Below are positions 53,797-64,000 of a DNA stretch of 64,000 bases, in pieces. The DNA is from Micromussa lordhowensis (lineage: Eukaryota > Cnidaria > Anthozoa > Scleractinia > Lobophylliidae): NCBI GenBank assembly GCA_964020085.1, contig OZ026596.1, positions 14,769,737 to 14,833,736 of the forward strand. Direction: 5' to 3'. A program made the position numbers and the translations under genes. The notes under the pieces were generated by a model. The model was not told the origin of the DNA and searched no databases. It was given only the letters and a program-made list of their open reading frames with translations. The first letter of the stretch is position 1. The number at the start of each line of letters is the position of its first letter.

Positions 53797-53867
<71 letters not shown>
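53797..53867. repeat. (AAT)n microsatellite / LINE tail
   Basis: About 23 uninterrupted AAT units, followed on + by AGATCTTTCAACAGGGAGCCC. On the minus strand this is the 3' tail of the adjoining LINE. Confidence 0.9.
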
Positions 53868-53869
<2 letters not shown>

Positions 53870-54260
53870 GATCTTTCAACAGGGAGCCCACGTCACAAAG
53901 TGTGGTTTTCAGTGAGGCCCTGCATAAATCTAATGTAAGAATAAAAAAAGAAAATATAAATATAGATATCTAAGAAAAGGATAAAAAGGGTAACATCTAA
54001 TAAGACGTCTAAAAACTAAAAAAATCGGAAATGTTCCTAATGCCGTCTGGGAGAGCGTTCCAGTCATCTACCGCATGACAAACAAACCGATGCTGACCCC
54101 ATGAACGCTTTGATTGTGGTTTACAAATGTTATTATTAAAACGAGTGTTATAATCATGCATGTCTTTAAAATGATTAAAATTAAAATTCCAAATCAATCA
54201 GACTATTCAAGGACTTAAATACTAAAAATAGACGATGAGACGAATAATAGACAATGAGAT
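53868..54260 (-). pseudogene. LINE C-terminal fragment
   Basis: The minus strand reads HDYNTRFNNNICKPQSKRSW, then HAVDDWNALPDGIRNI to a stop at 54009. This is the HNYxTRxxxx...WNxLPxxIR block near the end of CR1/L2-like reverse transcriptases. The 3' UTR ends in GGGCTCCCTGTTGAAAGATC and (TTA)n. 5'-truncated where it meets the zinc-finger copy at 54261. Confidence 0.7.
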
Positions 54261-54427
54261 CCTTGGCACTGTTTCAATGTCAACCCTTTATTTTCACACT
54301 GCTTTGCGAGGACAACACTGATCGAGCCTTTTTGCTTTGAAGGTTGAAACAAATTTTCTGTTCCAATTTGATGGGCCTGGCTTCCATACTGAACTTTAAA
54401 GGAACAACCGCAGAGTCGACAGAAATC

Positions 54428-54980
54428 CTTTATCCATTATGCTCCACTTTAATGCTCCATTTCTCCCACTAAAATGCTCGGTCTCCCCCCCCAAAAGTGA
54501 CTAAAATGCTCATAGGGTCACAGTCTCACAAAGGTGACTAAACAAACATGGTCACCTTTAATTTGGTTTGACTGCCGCTGACCTCTTCTTGGTCTCCACT
54601 CGGCTGTATAGGGGAATCCTTGTTTACAATATTTGCCTCATTAGCATAAGCAATTTAGTTTCTGATGGAGCTACAAATAAATCAGTTCTGAATATTGAAA
54701 GGTCATAGTACGATTAACTCTGCCAGTGAATATGGGCCTGATGTATTGAATACTTTTTGTGCAACATGGGTTTAAAAACTCAAAATTTAGCAAAGAATGT
54801 ATGAGCTCATTAGCGCTTTTGCCACCCAGGAATTTTGCAGTTTTTGAAAGACAATTTCTCCTTGAATATTACACCCAAAGAGCTAAAAATTTCACCATGT
54901 ACTAAGTTTCACTAGTTCTTTAGTTGCCTGAAGTCAATTCATATCTAACATGTTTCCTTCTATACGCAAAGATGTATGCA

Positions 54981-55012
<32 letters not shown>

Positions 55013-55348
55013 TGAATCCGCCTATTAGGGTTGCATTAATGCAGCTGGTTTTCAGAGATGGGCAAACTTTTTTAGAGAAAGAATGGCATCTCCTGATCAA
55101 TGATAGGACAAAACATGCATGTGTGGGTCATGTGTGGAATTAGAGAGCAAGAGTGTAATGCATCTGACTACAAAGGCAAAGAACATTGCATACCAAAGAA
55201 CTAAGAGAGCAAGAATATGGGTCAAAAGGCAAAACATTATGCATTGACAACTATACATGAAAGCCTACAGAACAATGCCAAAAGCCAATATCATAAAGCA
55301 CGAAGGAGCAATCTTTAGTTAGCCAGTGTATATTCTTGTACTCGTTAT
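54428..55348. other. Intron 2 DNA
   Basis: No exon, RNA gene or bounded repeat recognised. Confidence 0.4.
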
Positions 55349-56402
55349 TGTGTAGTTCCAGAAAATATCCATACCCCCACCACGGAGGGAATTTCACGTA
55401 AGCCCCCCTCCCCTCCCCGGAATTTCCATTTTTTGACCAGTAAAATAACCCCCCCACCCCTCCGGAATTTCCACTACTATTTTGTACAATCCCCATACCC
55501 TCTGGAAAAAATAGTTTTGGCAAGAAAGTGTGTTAAAGTAAAAGTAAACACTCCAAACATTTAGCCATCTGCATTGCACATAACTACTAAGCTTAATATT
55601 CTTGATCGATTGTAACATCTATATCTGAAGATACTCGCAAAGAAAGCATTCAACATTAGTGAAACATGCTTTAAAAGAAGAGATAAAATGGAAACTTGTC
55701 AAATTACCTTCCAACATGACTAACTCCCTTTGTAAATGTGGTACAATTTCCATTAAGGACTGATAAAATGCGTGTGGATGAAATTGACACTGTACTTTTA
55801 TTGCGAACACGATCGCTAACAGACTCGAGACGAAAGCCAATTTTACAGCAAAACTACATACAAATAGACAGAGATAAACAGGGATACGAAATTCTCAAGT
55901 GTGTGAAATCGTAACATCATTTCTACCTTTATAAAGAAACTAATTTTCATGAAAGAAATCGACTGCCACTTCGGAGACCGATGCGAAAACAAACTAGGCT
56001 AGTCTCCAGTGCTTTTCGGTCCACAAGGTGACTGAATGTGCACTGGTAACAAGTAATGGCGGCCATGTCCACGCAACGACACGTTCTTCACGTTCTTCGC
56101 ATTTGTTAGCTTCCAAAATGCTTTTTGAAGAAGGAAAATGTATTTCAAATATAATGCGAGTCAAAAACAAGTATCCAAGCCACTATTTTTCATGTGAAAG
56201 TTCTACTTAGTAGGTAAGAGAGGATTTTTGAACAGCTAGATCGACACTCGAAATCCAAATTGAATCAAAAGACCTCTGGAAACTAAATCGATCATACAAC
56301 CCCCCTCCCCCTGGAATTTCCTGGGTCTCTGACCCCCCCCTCCCCTTCGGAATTTCCAATTCCCTCCGTGGTGGGGGTATGGATATTTTCTGGAACCACA
56401 CA
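55349..56402. mobile_element. ~1.05-kb inverted-repeat element with C-rich arms
   Basis: The tips TGTGTAGTTCCAG / TGTGTGGTTCCAG continue as AAAATATCCATACCCCCACC in both arms, then to GGAGGGAATT. C-rich GGAATTTCC repeats lie inside (55395-55505, 56295-56370). No transposase and no obvious target duplication. The open frames at the arms are repeat-derived. Confidence 0.65.
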
Positions 56403-57401
56403 TTGTATAAAAAATCAGTTGATGTCAACATTATATCAGTAAAAGATTGTTGATTGTATTTACAGATAAAACTCTGAAAAATTAGCATATCCTTGATTAT
56501 TCCTTGGTCAATGACGGCCAGAATATAAACATTAGTGCATTACAGTGATATAGGTACATGTAAATCGGAACTGCAAAGGCTAGACAGCTCAGAGCAGCCA
56601 TGTGTGTTGAAAAGTTCTTTTACAAAACAAAGAAGTTGCAAATGAAAATTCTAGGGAAATGAAACATTGCTCTTAACAGCAGTCAAGACTGACACTGCTT
56701 AAAATCTCAGCAATATTGTACTTCTGTAAACTTGTCTCGGCAAATTCATTGACTCTCACTTGAAAATCATGTTGGTAAAAAGTGGAAATAAGGGTTGTCC
56801 GATGATAAAAATCTTATTACACATTTTTGCTCTACAGAGTACAACACCAGGGGATATTGTACACTACATCTCATTACAGTGTTCAGTAGTACATCACATC
56901 ACATTTCATTATCACTAGCATTCCTTTGATACTGTATTGTTAATCAATTCCATTTTTGTTTCCCCCCCAAGATCTTCAACTACAGGGAAACGACACAATG
57001 GATAATCAAATTTGTTGCTTTATCCACAAAATTATTATTTACATGAGAGCAATAACACTGGAAGCTCCTATGTTAAATTCCAACTGCAAACGTTGCTCAC
57101 AAAAGCTGCAGTAATAGAAGAAATGAATCCAAAGAGATGCAAGATAAAAGAACACCAGTAAACATTGATAATGTGTACAGAAACATTATCGATAAATAAA
57201 CTAAACAGTTAAGAGCATGTGAGGAGGGGTACACCACTGATTAGAAAAATATCTTGAATAACACCATGTTGTTACTTAGTAACATGACAATTGTTTTTCA
57301 TGCACAAATGCCCTTTAACATTTCTCAATTTGAACAAATATGTGGCTTCCAGTCTATATCATTAAAGGCTAAGATCCTTCCAGACGGTGGTTTTGAAAAC
57401 A
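56403..57401. other. Intron 2 DNA
   Basis: No exon or repeat recognised. Confidence 0.4.
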
Positions 57402-57405
57402 TTAA

Positions 57406-58283
57406 AGTGCCTATAACCCCAAAAACTTTTTTTCGTTTCGTGAAATCTTTGCATGGAATTAGGAAAAATGCCGCCAAAATTTTTGCAATCGGTTAAAACC
57501 CGAATTTTTTAATAATTTTTAAAGATCGTAAAAAGCGCACTTTTTCAAAACACGACCGAGCAGCAGAATCGCTTAAAGAAGTCTGGGTATAGCGCGATTT
57601 GTGACGTCATTCCAGGCCTTTAATCGCTTTCTTGTTTACGACAGAGAAAGAAAGACACTTTGGAAAGTCCGGAAACTTGTGTACACAACGCTCGAAGCTC
57701 GCAAGTCGAACCTGTGGCGAAACGTCGTAGAAAAAGCAGGGAGCAGGCCACTTTTTCAACCGTTGTACTGATTGCTACAGAAGCAAGACCGCAAGCAGCA
57801 GTTCATGTATCGGAGCCACTTGATGCGTAGGCATCTTCTGGTTCATATGACATCATCTTTGTTGTCATCTTGTTCGCTCGCGTTTGATCACACCTCGACT
57901 TCTAAGTCGTACTCTACCTCCGTTTCTGCGGCCTCGGAATTCCAAGCTTGAATCAAGCTAGTATCGCTGGACGACATTCTCAATTGATGTGATTATTACG
58001 TATTTTTTGAGTTGAATAAACGTTCTTTCAACAAAATACTGAACGCTGAAAACACCGAACCCCGTAATACAAGGACAATAACCGAAGCGATGCGAGCAAA
58101 GGCCTGGAATGACGTCACTAGTCCCATTCTCCGCTTTGCTCGGTCGTGCTACAAAGAACGCTCACTTTAAAAATTCATAAAAAATTCGGGTTTTAATCAA
58201 TTGCAAAAATTTTTGCGGCATTTTCCCTAATTCCATACAAAGATTTCAGGAAACGAAAAAAAATTTTTGGGGTTATAGGCACT
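57406..58283. mobile_element. TTAA-flanked DNA element with ~200-bp inverted repeats
   Basis: Ends AGTGCCTATAACCCC...GGGGTTATAGGCACT, flanked by TTAA at 57402-57405 and 58284-58287. The arms extend inward for ~200 bp with mismatches (CGTTTCGTGAAATCTTTGCA, AAAATGCCGCCAAAATTTTT, CACGACCGAGCA, GTGACGTCATTCCAGGCCTT). TTAA duplication is typical of piggyBac and Kolobok elements. The ~430-bp core has no recognisable transposase; non-autonomous. Confidence 0.8.
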
Positions 58284-58287
58284 TTAA

Positions 58288-59230
58288 TGTTTGGGGGGAA
58301 AAAGGCAGCTGAAGATTAATCAGTTTGACATTGCAAATGATACTGAACACATACATGTACAGTAGTAAGTTTATGCATAGGAAAGTCTTACCTCATTGAA
58401 GGCATTAGTGTGCATAGTTTTAATAATTATAAGACATGTCTCGCTACATACAATGTATACATGTACATACCACTAAACACAGTACTGTAAAGCTGACAAA
58501 GTGCATGTCACAGTCAGTGTTGAACCAGAACACAGAGAATTGTATATGGTAAAGTTGTTGTTGCCTTAGTCATGGCAAGTAGTATGTACTAATTAGAAAT
58601 CAAATTTGAAGTTAAGTTGTCTGATGTGTAACACAAAGATCCAGATCATTGATCATAATGTTGTTAAGTGCCATTAATGCAAGCTAACCACTTTTGGTTA
58701 ATACATGTAAGTTCCTAGACACATTAGTAATAGAATACATAAGTCCTTAAACAATGACTTGAACCAGATGCTGTACACTTGATCTGTCTTGGATACAACT
58801 ATGAACACATTTTTTATAGAAGGTAGCGAATTAAGTCACTGATTATACTGAAATACAACTACTAGAATCTTTTTCAATAAAAACCTTTAGGTTTACAGTC
58901 AGCGTCAAAACACCTTGTAAGCTGCATGACAAAATGTCAGATAGAGGGACCACGGAGCATTATTTGACTTAGGGTAGTAGCAAGCACATAGCCAGTGAGA
59001 TATGGAACTCTTAAATAATTTGACTCTTAGAGCTTCAGAACTGCTGAACACTTGACATAGTCATTTTCAAACAACTGATTATTCATCAAATGGCATCAAT
59101 AACAATTACAAAAATCTAGGATGGGGGTCTTTTCTGGCTATGTCCCATTTCACTAGGAGCTTTGCATTCCCTGGTATACTGCTTGGTAATTTGAGTTCAA
59201 AAATTGTTACAGTCAATAACCAATAGGCTC
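58288..59230. other. Intron 2 DNA
   Basis: Nothing recognisable. Confidence 0.4.
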
Positions 59231-59232
59231 TA

Positions 59233-61736
59233 CAGCACCGTTCAAATGTAAGTTACCACTGTCTCGCAAGACACTGACATCTCGTTTCTCTCAAGACAAG
59301 ACTTGTTTTATTTGAGTCTTTTCTCATTTCTCGCGAGTGCACTATAATTACCAATGGTTTGCATGTTAGTAACACACAATACGAGCATTCAAGTACAATA
59401 GTGTGAGTGTTCAGTATTACAAACTTGCATTTGTGAATTATTGCTTTGAAGGTTGATTAACCCATGTGGCAGGATTAAGACATAATCATCATTCAATTTG
59501 TTTATTTACAGTGGACAAACTTAAAATTGTAAAGCCAGACTACTTAAACATCAGTTCCACTGTAGATATAAATAAAATGCTATGCAAGTTGGCGATCGAC
59601 ATTTAAATTGGTGCTGGGAATGGGCAGCGCACTTGTGTTTACTTGAAGCCTTTCGTTTGGAAATTGCATTGCATGTTGATTTACCCGTGTTGAGTAGGTA
59701 CAGTCATTGTTCAACATTGTTTATTACCAGTGGTCAAACTGTAATGCAAGACTTGAACATCAGCTTTTTTTGGACGTAAGATGTAAGTTCAAGATCGACA
59801 TTTGAATTGGTGACGCGCTTGTGTTTACTTTTGTCTGAAAAGTTATTTGCAAGTTCAGAGAAAGCAGTGGCTTAGTTAAAAACCAAAATCGTGGTGCCTT
59901 AAATAACATTCAAAACAAACAGCTGGGCACATGAAGGTCATGCTTTTGTCACAGAAGCTGTCCTTGTTGGTGTTTATTTTGAAGGTATTCCTCTGCAGAA
60001 ATCAAGGTACTAATTTGTTTCTTCCACTTCTGCCACCCAAAACTCAACAAACAAGATGCCAAAACAAAACAATTCTCTCATTTGTCAAGTTGTTTCCAAC
60101 CTTACGTACATTAGCATATCTGGGACTCCAGGACATGCACACACATATTTTGCATTCTGTGCTTCGTTTCTATCTCGCTGTAAATGTGACATTTTGATCA
60201 TGAACTCAGTACCACTATTCGGAACCAACTAATAAAAGTTACTGTTCTAAATCAGATGGAAATCATTGTTAATCAAGCAATAAAATAGACAACTTCTAGA
60301 AACCTATTGATTTTACTTGCTTGGCTACAAGTTGTTTTGATCCCGAATGAAATTTGAGTTTCTTGCTAACACCTTGCTTAGCATGTGATCAAAATCTACC
60401 CCCCACAAACGTTAATCGGCGATAAAATCTACCAAATTATTTTTTTTCGCGAACGAACTGTATTATTTTTGGCCTGTACTGTGTTAATCCCTTGCTATTT
60501 CTCTGTTCTCGCTATTTCCTTCCCTTCATAAACTCAAAGTTGTTTCCTTTGTGTGGTTGGAAATTTCGTGTTCCACGATGAGGCAAATGATGTATGTAAA
60601 CACCTCATTACAAAGGTTCAATATGTTTGATGCAAATAGAGTGATCGATACATACCATAAACGTCCGTGTATAAGCTGCACTTTTGGCTACCGGTAATTA
60701 CTATTCAAAAAACTTCTTAAGATGTCGAGAAGTAAACATAAAAGAACCTGAGAGCGTGTTGCTGTTGTTCATTGACTTTTCCACGAGTGGTGGCTCCTGA
60801 AGGAGCCATTTGTGTCTTTCAGTGTTTATTGGCGAATCTTGCTCTCCAAGAGTTCTTTCAAGCGATTTTCACTTTACTCTAACAACTAAACACCAACCTA
60901 CAAGGAATCTCCATTCATCCACACAGCAGTTTGCAATGACGGCTATAGCCAGTCACTTCCACACATGTATCTTTCCGCTACGTGCAAATTTGCGAGTACT
61001 CATGAGGTAAATGGCGACTGTTTCATTATTTTTGACCACCTTCATGGCAAATTTGTCGACTGCATCATCAAGCTCCTGTTCTGCATGAAGTTTTTTGGCT
61101 ATTGTGGGTTTCCAAGCATCTTAGACATATGGTATCCCTGAGCAGCTTAGTCGAAAGGTATTCTGTGTTATGATGCCCAGGCCCTGGCCCAGACTCCTCC
61201 CCACATGCTTGGCTACTAAGTGATAATCTTGAAAAATTGGATCACAAGAGCATTTTAAGTTAAAGATGCCGTAAATTGGAACAAAAAAAAGGTACGACAA
61301 ATGAAATTTTGCTTTCTTTAAATGTGAAAGATGGCAACAACTTCTTTGTCCGTGTTTCGAAACCTTGATTCTTTGTCCTTGTTTGTTTATAGCAAGAAAG
61401 CTCTACTGGAACTTCAAACTTTGTTTACATTTTTTTTTCCAAAATCTGCGCTTTCAAATTGTGGGTGCGGCTTATCTACGGATGCGGCTTATGCATGGAC
61501 GTTTACGGTACATATTGTATCTCACATTCAATGGAACTTTTTGTTGTAGCATACTAGCAGTTGCTTTTAATATGTATGCCAGCTTCCTGCAAGTAATATA
61601 TTCTATACCAAAGACTTCAGCAATTATCATAGAAACGAGACACGTCTCGAGAGAAACAAGAGGCGTCTTGAGAGAAATGAGACGCATCTTGCGAGAAACA
61701 AAATGAGAGGTGGTAACTTACATTTGAGCACTACTG
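59233..61736. mobile_element. ~2.5-kb TA-flanked DNA element with minisatellite arms
   Basis: The tips CAGCACCGTTCAAATGTAAG and CAGTAGTGCTCAAATGTAAG (complement of right end), each next to TA, fit Tc1/mariner-type insertion. Inside each tip a ~22-bp unit (TCTCGTTTCTCTCAAGACG-like) is repeated about three times, in opposite orientation (59262-59340, 61625-61705). A smaller element is nested at 60656-61509. No transposase frame recognised. Confidence 0.6.
60656..61509. mobile_element. Nested ~855-bp TA-flanked element
   Basis: Left CCATAAACGTCCGTGTATAAG and right complement CCGTAAACGTCCATGCATAAG are inverted, each bordered by TA. (T)GCGGCTTATCTACGGATGC adds a second repeat at the right. Related tip-like sequence (AAACACCGGTAGATAAGCCA) occurs alone at 48962. 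Non-coding. Confidence 0.55.
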
Positions 61737-62544
61737 TATTTATTAGATCACAAGAAGAGAAAAAAGAGCTTCGTACACATGTATGTGATTAATTTGTGTA
61801 TGTTCAGTTCTAAGAACATTGGATTCAATGTCAACATCATACACACAACTGGATTATTCCACCGTTGTGTAGAGCCTTGCCTCTGGACTACTTCATTATG
61901 TTAGAAATGTAATTACCTGGTAATGAATGCTATTTTTCTCAAAATAACTATGTTTAATGAATCATCATTTTAACTACTTAAAGTACCATAGTAATTTTGT
62001 TGCTCTGATGGCATTATGCATAAACTGTTAAGCAGTAGCCACATGCACACTTTGCAAGCCTATTTTTTGACGAGAGTTCTAATCGAGTGCTTCAGTAAAT
62101 GAACATTTCCATCTTTCTCACTACGTTTGAACGAAGGAAAATAATTTTCCTTCTCCAGTATGCCAACACATAAAACACACTACAACAAGGTAAAGGCAGG
62201 TAGAGTGCAAACACTCGCCCGGTCGTAGTTTAATGCCATCTCAGTTGTGAATTACAATGAAGTATTGAAAAAGAGGATAAATACAAGGAAAACGCGCTAA
62301 TGGATAAAGGCAGGCAGAGTGCGAACACTTGCCTGAAGTACAGCAACAACTATTCAAAAAATTGTGAAAAGAAAAAACCACACTTCACAACATATGTGAC
62401 AAAAAAAAATTACGTAAGCTTATTTCTATACTTCAAAAAGCATACAAGAATGAAAAGGGAAAATAAAGTTACAAAATTAGAGTAAAGGTAAGACTGCCCT
62501 TGAAAACTGAAAATGCCAAGCAATGTGGCAACAAAGAACTAGAG
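61737..62544. other. Intron 2 DNA
   Basis: A pair of direct repeats, AAAGGCAGGYAGAGTGYRAA, occurs near 62191 and 62305. No gene recognised. Confidence 0.4.
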
Positions 62545-63180
62545 CCTAAAACAAGGGAAAAAATCTTGTTAACTGCAATCTACTTTCTAGAGGCTCGTTA
62601 ACTTACATATTCTTAGCTTGTTCGGATCTCCAGTGTCCGTGGAGCATAAGTAATCTGTCAGAGCCATCAGGTCTAGGTAGATTTTTGGCTATAAAAGTTG
62701 CTCCGCCAGCCCTTAGACTACGAGTGCTGACAGGGCTGACAGGGTTTCTTTAATTAGTTCCCTGGCCCTAGTATAACTAAGTCTATTGGAGCACAATAGG
62801 TACATATTGGTTCTTTTGAAAAACCGTACTGCCCTAAAAATATAAACTGAGGAGTTGGTATTGATTCTAGCGGAAGCAAAATAGCGACAAAGAAGGGCGT
62901 GGGGACATGTAATGCCCCCGAGCTTGGAAATAAAGACTTTGTTACCTTCCCTGTATTGATCGGTTTTGCTTGACTTGACGAGAATTTCTAAATACTCATT
63001 AATGTATTGGGACATCTAAGGCCTGTAAATTCAACAACTCACTTACCCTAAAGAGGCCATGAAAACCTAACACAAATAATAAGCTATCCACGCGTGCGAA
63101 TACAAGGCAAATGCGATAAATCATATCATGAGTAACAGACTCCTTTTTCTTGATGGGTGTACTAAATAAATACTTGCTAG
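62545..63180 (-). pseudogene. XerD-like tyrosine recombinase, broken
   Basis: On the minus strand: IKKKESVTHDMIYRICLVFA, the catalytic-Arg box GLFRVSELLNLQALDV (R-x-x-E-L), SSKTDQYREGNKVFISKLGG, LSYTRARELIKETL, then (after a frameshift) SLRAGGATFIAKN, where the upstream bases supply the expected His, and LHGHWRSEQAKNM. These are the boxes of the tyrosine-recombinase fold in cnidarian integrase/recombinase transposons. Lesions: a frameshift near 63012, a frameshift near 62716, and TAA (62603-62605) exactly where the nucleophile Tyr is expected; downstream VNEPLESRLQLTR still aligns. The N-terminal part is cut off by the LINE at 63183. Confidence 0.75.
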
Positions 63181-63182
63181 CC

Positions 63183-64000
63183 TCAATAATAACAACAACA
63201 ACAAACAACAACAAAATTTTATTGGTTATAAATATAAGTAATTACATAAGTTTCCCCCCGCAAATAGCTTATAAACTAATTGAGGCGGGGGGATCTAAAG
63301 ACATTATACAAATAGATGGACTAAATAACAGGGAAAAACACTACCTATACAATACATAGAATAGAGTAACATAAAACAAAAACAAATATATTAAAACTTT
63401 ACGAAAAGAGGCTAACCTAAAGTATTAAATAACTTACACATGTAATAAGACAGGAGACTTCAACATATTCATCTTCAGACCGCAAGAAATTAAGTAATAA
63501 TTCCTTTATCTTTTTACGAAAGGACCAACGTTTAAGTACTTTAATCGAATAAGGAATAGAGTTCCTAATTTGGGCGCCGATTCTGGAGAAAAAGGCGTAC
63601 ATTTTATCGGTTCTAGAGAACTTAACGTAAAACGACTCGCTAGAGACTGATCTTGTTCTGTAGTTGTGAATCTGACTTGTTTTAACGAACTGATTGAGTA
63701 TACTAACTGGTCCTGTCTGTCTGTTGATATCATACAATAAATAGCTACAATCTCTGAAAAATAGGCTAGGTAGGGGAAGGCAATTCGATTTGAGAAAAAA
63801 GGGTACGGCGTGTTCCTTAGACTTACTAAAATAAATAAGGCGTAAGGCCCGTTTTTGTAAATTTACGATCTTTCTTTGAAATGTCAAGGCACAATTACCC
63901 CATGCACAAACACCATAAGTTATGTAAGGGACGATTAGGGAGTTGTAAATTGAAAGTAAAACACGACGCGGGACATAATGTCGAATTTTGGCTATAATTC
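63183..64000 (-). mobile_element. CR1/L2-like LINE, 3' part, running off the window
   Basis: On the minus strand an open frame enters at 64000 (LLSIYNSLIVPYITYGVCAW) and continues NLQKRALRLIYFSKSKEHAV to a stop at 63417, the usual post-palm and C-terminal region. The 3' UTR of ~200 bp includes an inverted CCCCCCGC...GCGGGGGG pair. It ends in a (TTG)n tail at 63186-63217. This segment is uninterrupted, so the copy may be young. It inserted into the recombinase sequence next to it. Confidence 0.85.

Larger units (their letters stand above)
52672..54427 (-). pseudogene. Second copy of the zinc-finger fragment, split by retroelements
   Basis: In minus orientation, 54427-54261 carries DFCRLCGCSFKVQYGSQAHQ and GLTLKQCQG. 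The sequence resumes at 53125 and runs through ALYSESQE-like, RSLLRKTLF-like and ENRENDGCGEWELSLLNVDD blocks to about 52672. It is clearly homologous to 42644-43260 but not bounded by the TAGCCTGCGAGC inverted repeats. It lacks the stop seen in copy 1 (SKQKGSISVVLA) but has frame changes elsewhere. The 1.1 kb between is later insertion. Confidence 0.65.

Noticed and set aside
53655..53891. Open frame with a poly-Tyr run.
   Set aside because: Translation of the (AAT)n microsatellite on the minus strand.
59931..60197. 88-codon open frame on + with hydrophobic start.
   Set aside because: It lies within a DNA transposon and no transposase or signal-peptide protein family is recognised.
60788..60815. 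On the minus strand GGCTCCTTCAGGAGCCACCA looks like a histone mRNA 3' stem-loop.
   Set aside because: No histone coding sequence can be read upstream on that strand, and the loop is not the usual TTTC/TTTA. Probably a chance hairpin in a transposon.

Overview
The window is eukaryotic, intron-rich and AT-rich. Its repeat families and two animal-type genes point to a cnidarian, most likely a stony coral. That assignment is an inference from repeat style and gene content, because no marker gene settles it.

Two host genes can be read, both on the + strand. The first is a complete SWAP70/DEF6-type gene at 7230-24295: six coding exons, phase-consistent GT/AG junctions, predicted 608 residues. It has an N-terminal EF-hand-like region, a PH domain, a long coiled coil and a short conserved tail. 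The second is the 5' end of a TBC1D10-type Rab GTPase-activating protein gene: exon 1 at 35436-35566 and exon 2 at 48807-48912. Its catalytic TBC domain must lie to the right of the window, so everything after 48912 is probably its intron 2. SWAP70 proteins act in phosphoinositide and Rac/actin signalling, and TBC1D10 proteins inactivate Rab/Ras-type GTPases and bind the cortical cytoskeleton. Nothing in the sequence shows that the two genes work together.

Most of the rest is transposable elements. Left flank (1-7229): a foldback family with 9-bp target duplications, plus other inverted-repeat elements. SWAP70 intron 2 (8672-16209): a nest in which a Ty3/gypsy LTR element (10532-15449, 136-bp LTRs, CATTG duplication) sits inside a LINE, inside remains of a TA-duplicating DNA element. 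Intergenic 24296-35435: foldback elements, minisatellites, a hammerhead-like hairpin and an internally deleted CR1/Jockey-type LINE. TBC1D10 intron 1: a ~1.4-kb element with a 6-bp duplication, a MITE full of GTCGAC palindromes, two LINE tails, a 1.08-kb Pack-MULE-like element carrying a zinc-finger gene fragment, and a Mutator-like transposase remnant. TBC1D10 intron 2: a tRNA-derived SINE, a DUF3504-like fragment, a second copy of the zinc-finger fragment split by retroelements, large inverted-repeat DNA elements, and at the right edge a tyrosine-recombinase pseudogene interrupted by a LINE.

The most unusual material is (i) the foldback family whose copies of 56, 215 and 346 bp all keep 9-bp duplications, (ii) the Pack-MULE-like element and its TIR-less relative, and (iii) a XerD-like recombinase whose nucleophile tyrosine position is now a stop codon. 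Element boundaries were read by eye. Family assignments need alignment or profile searches.
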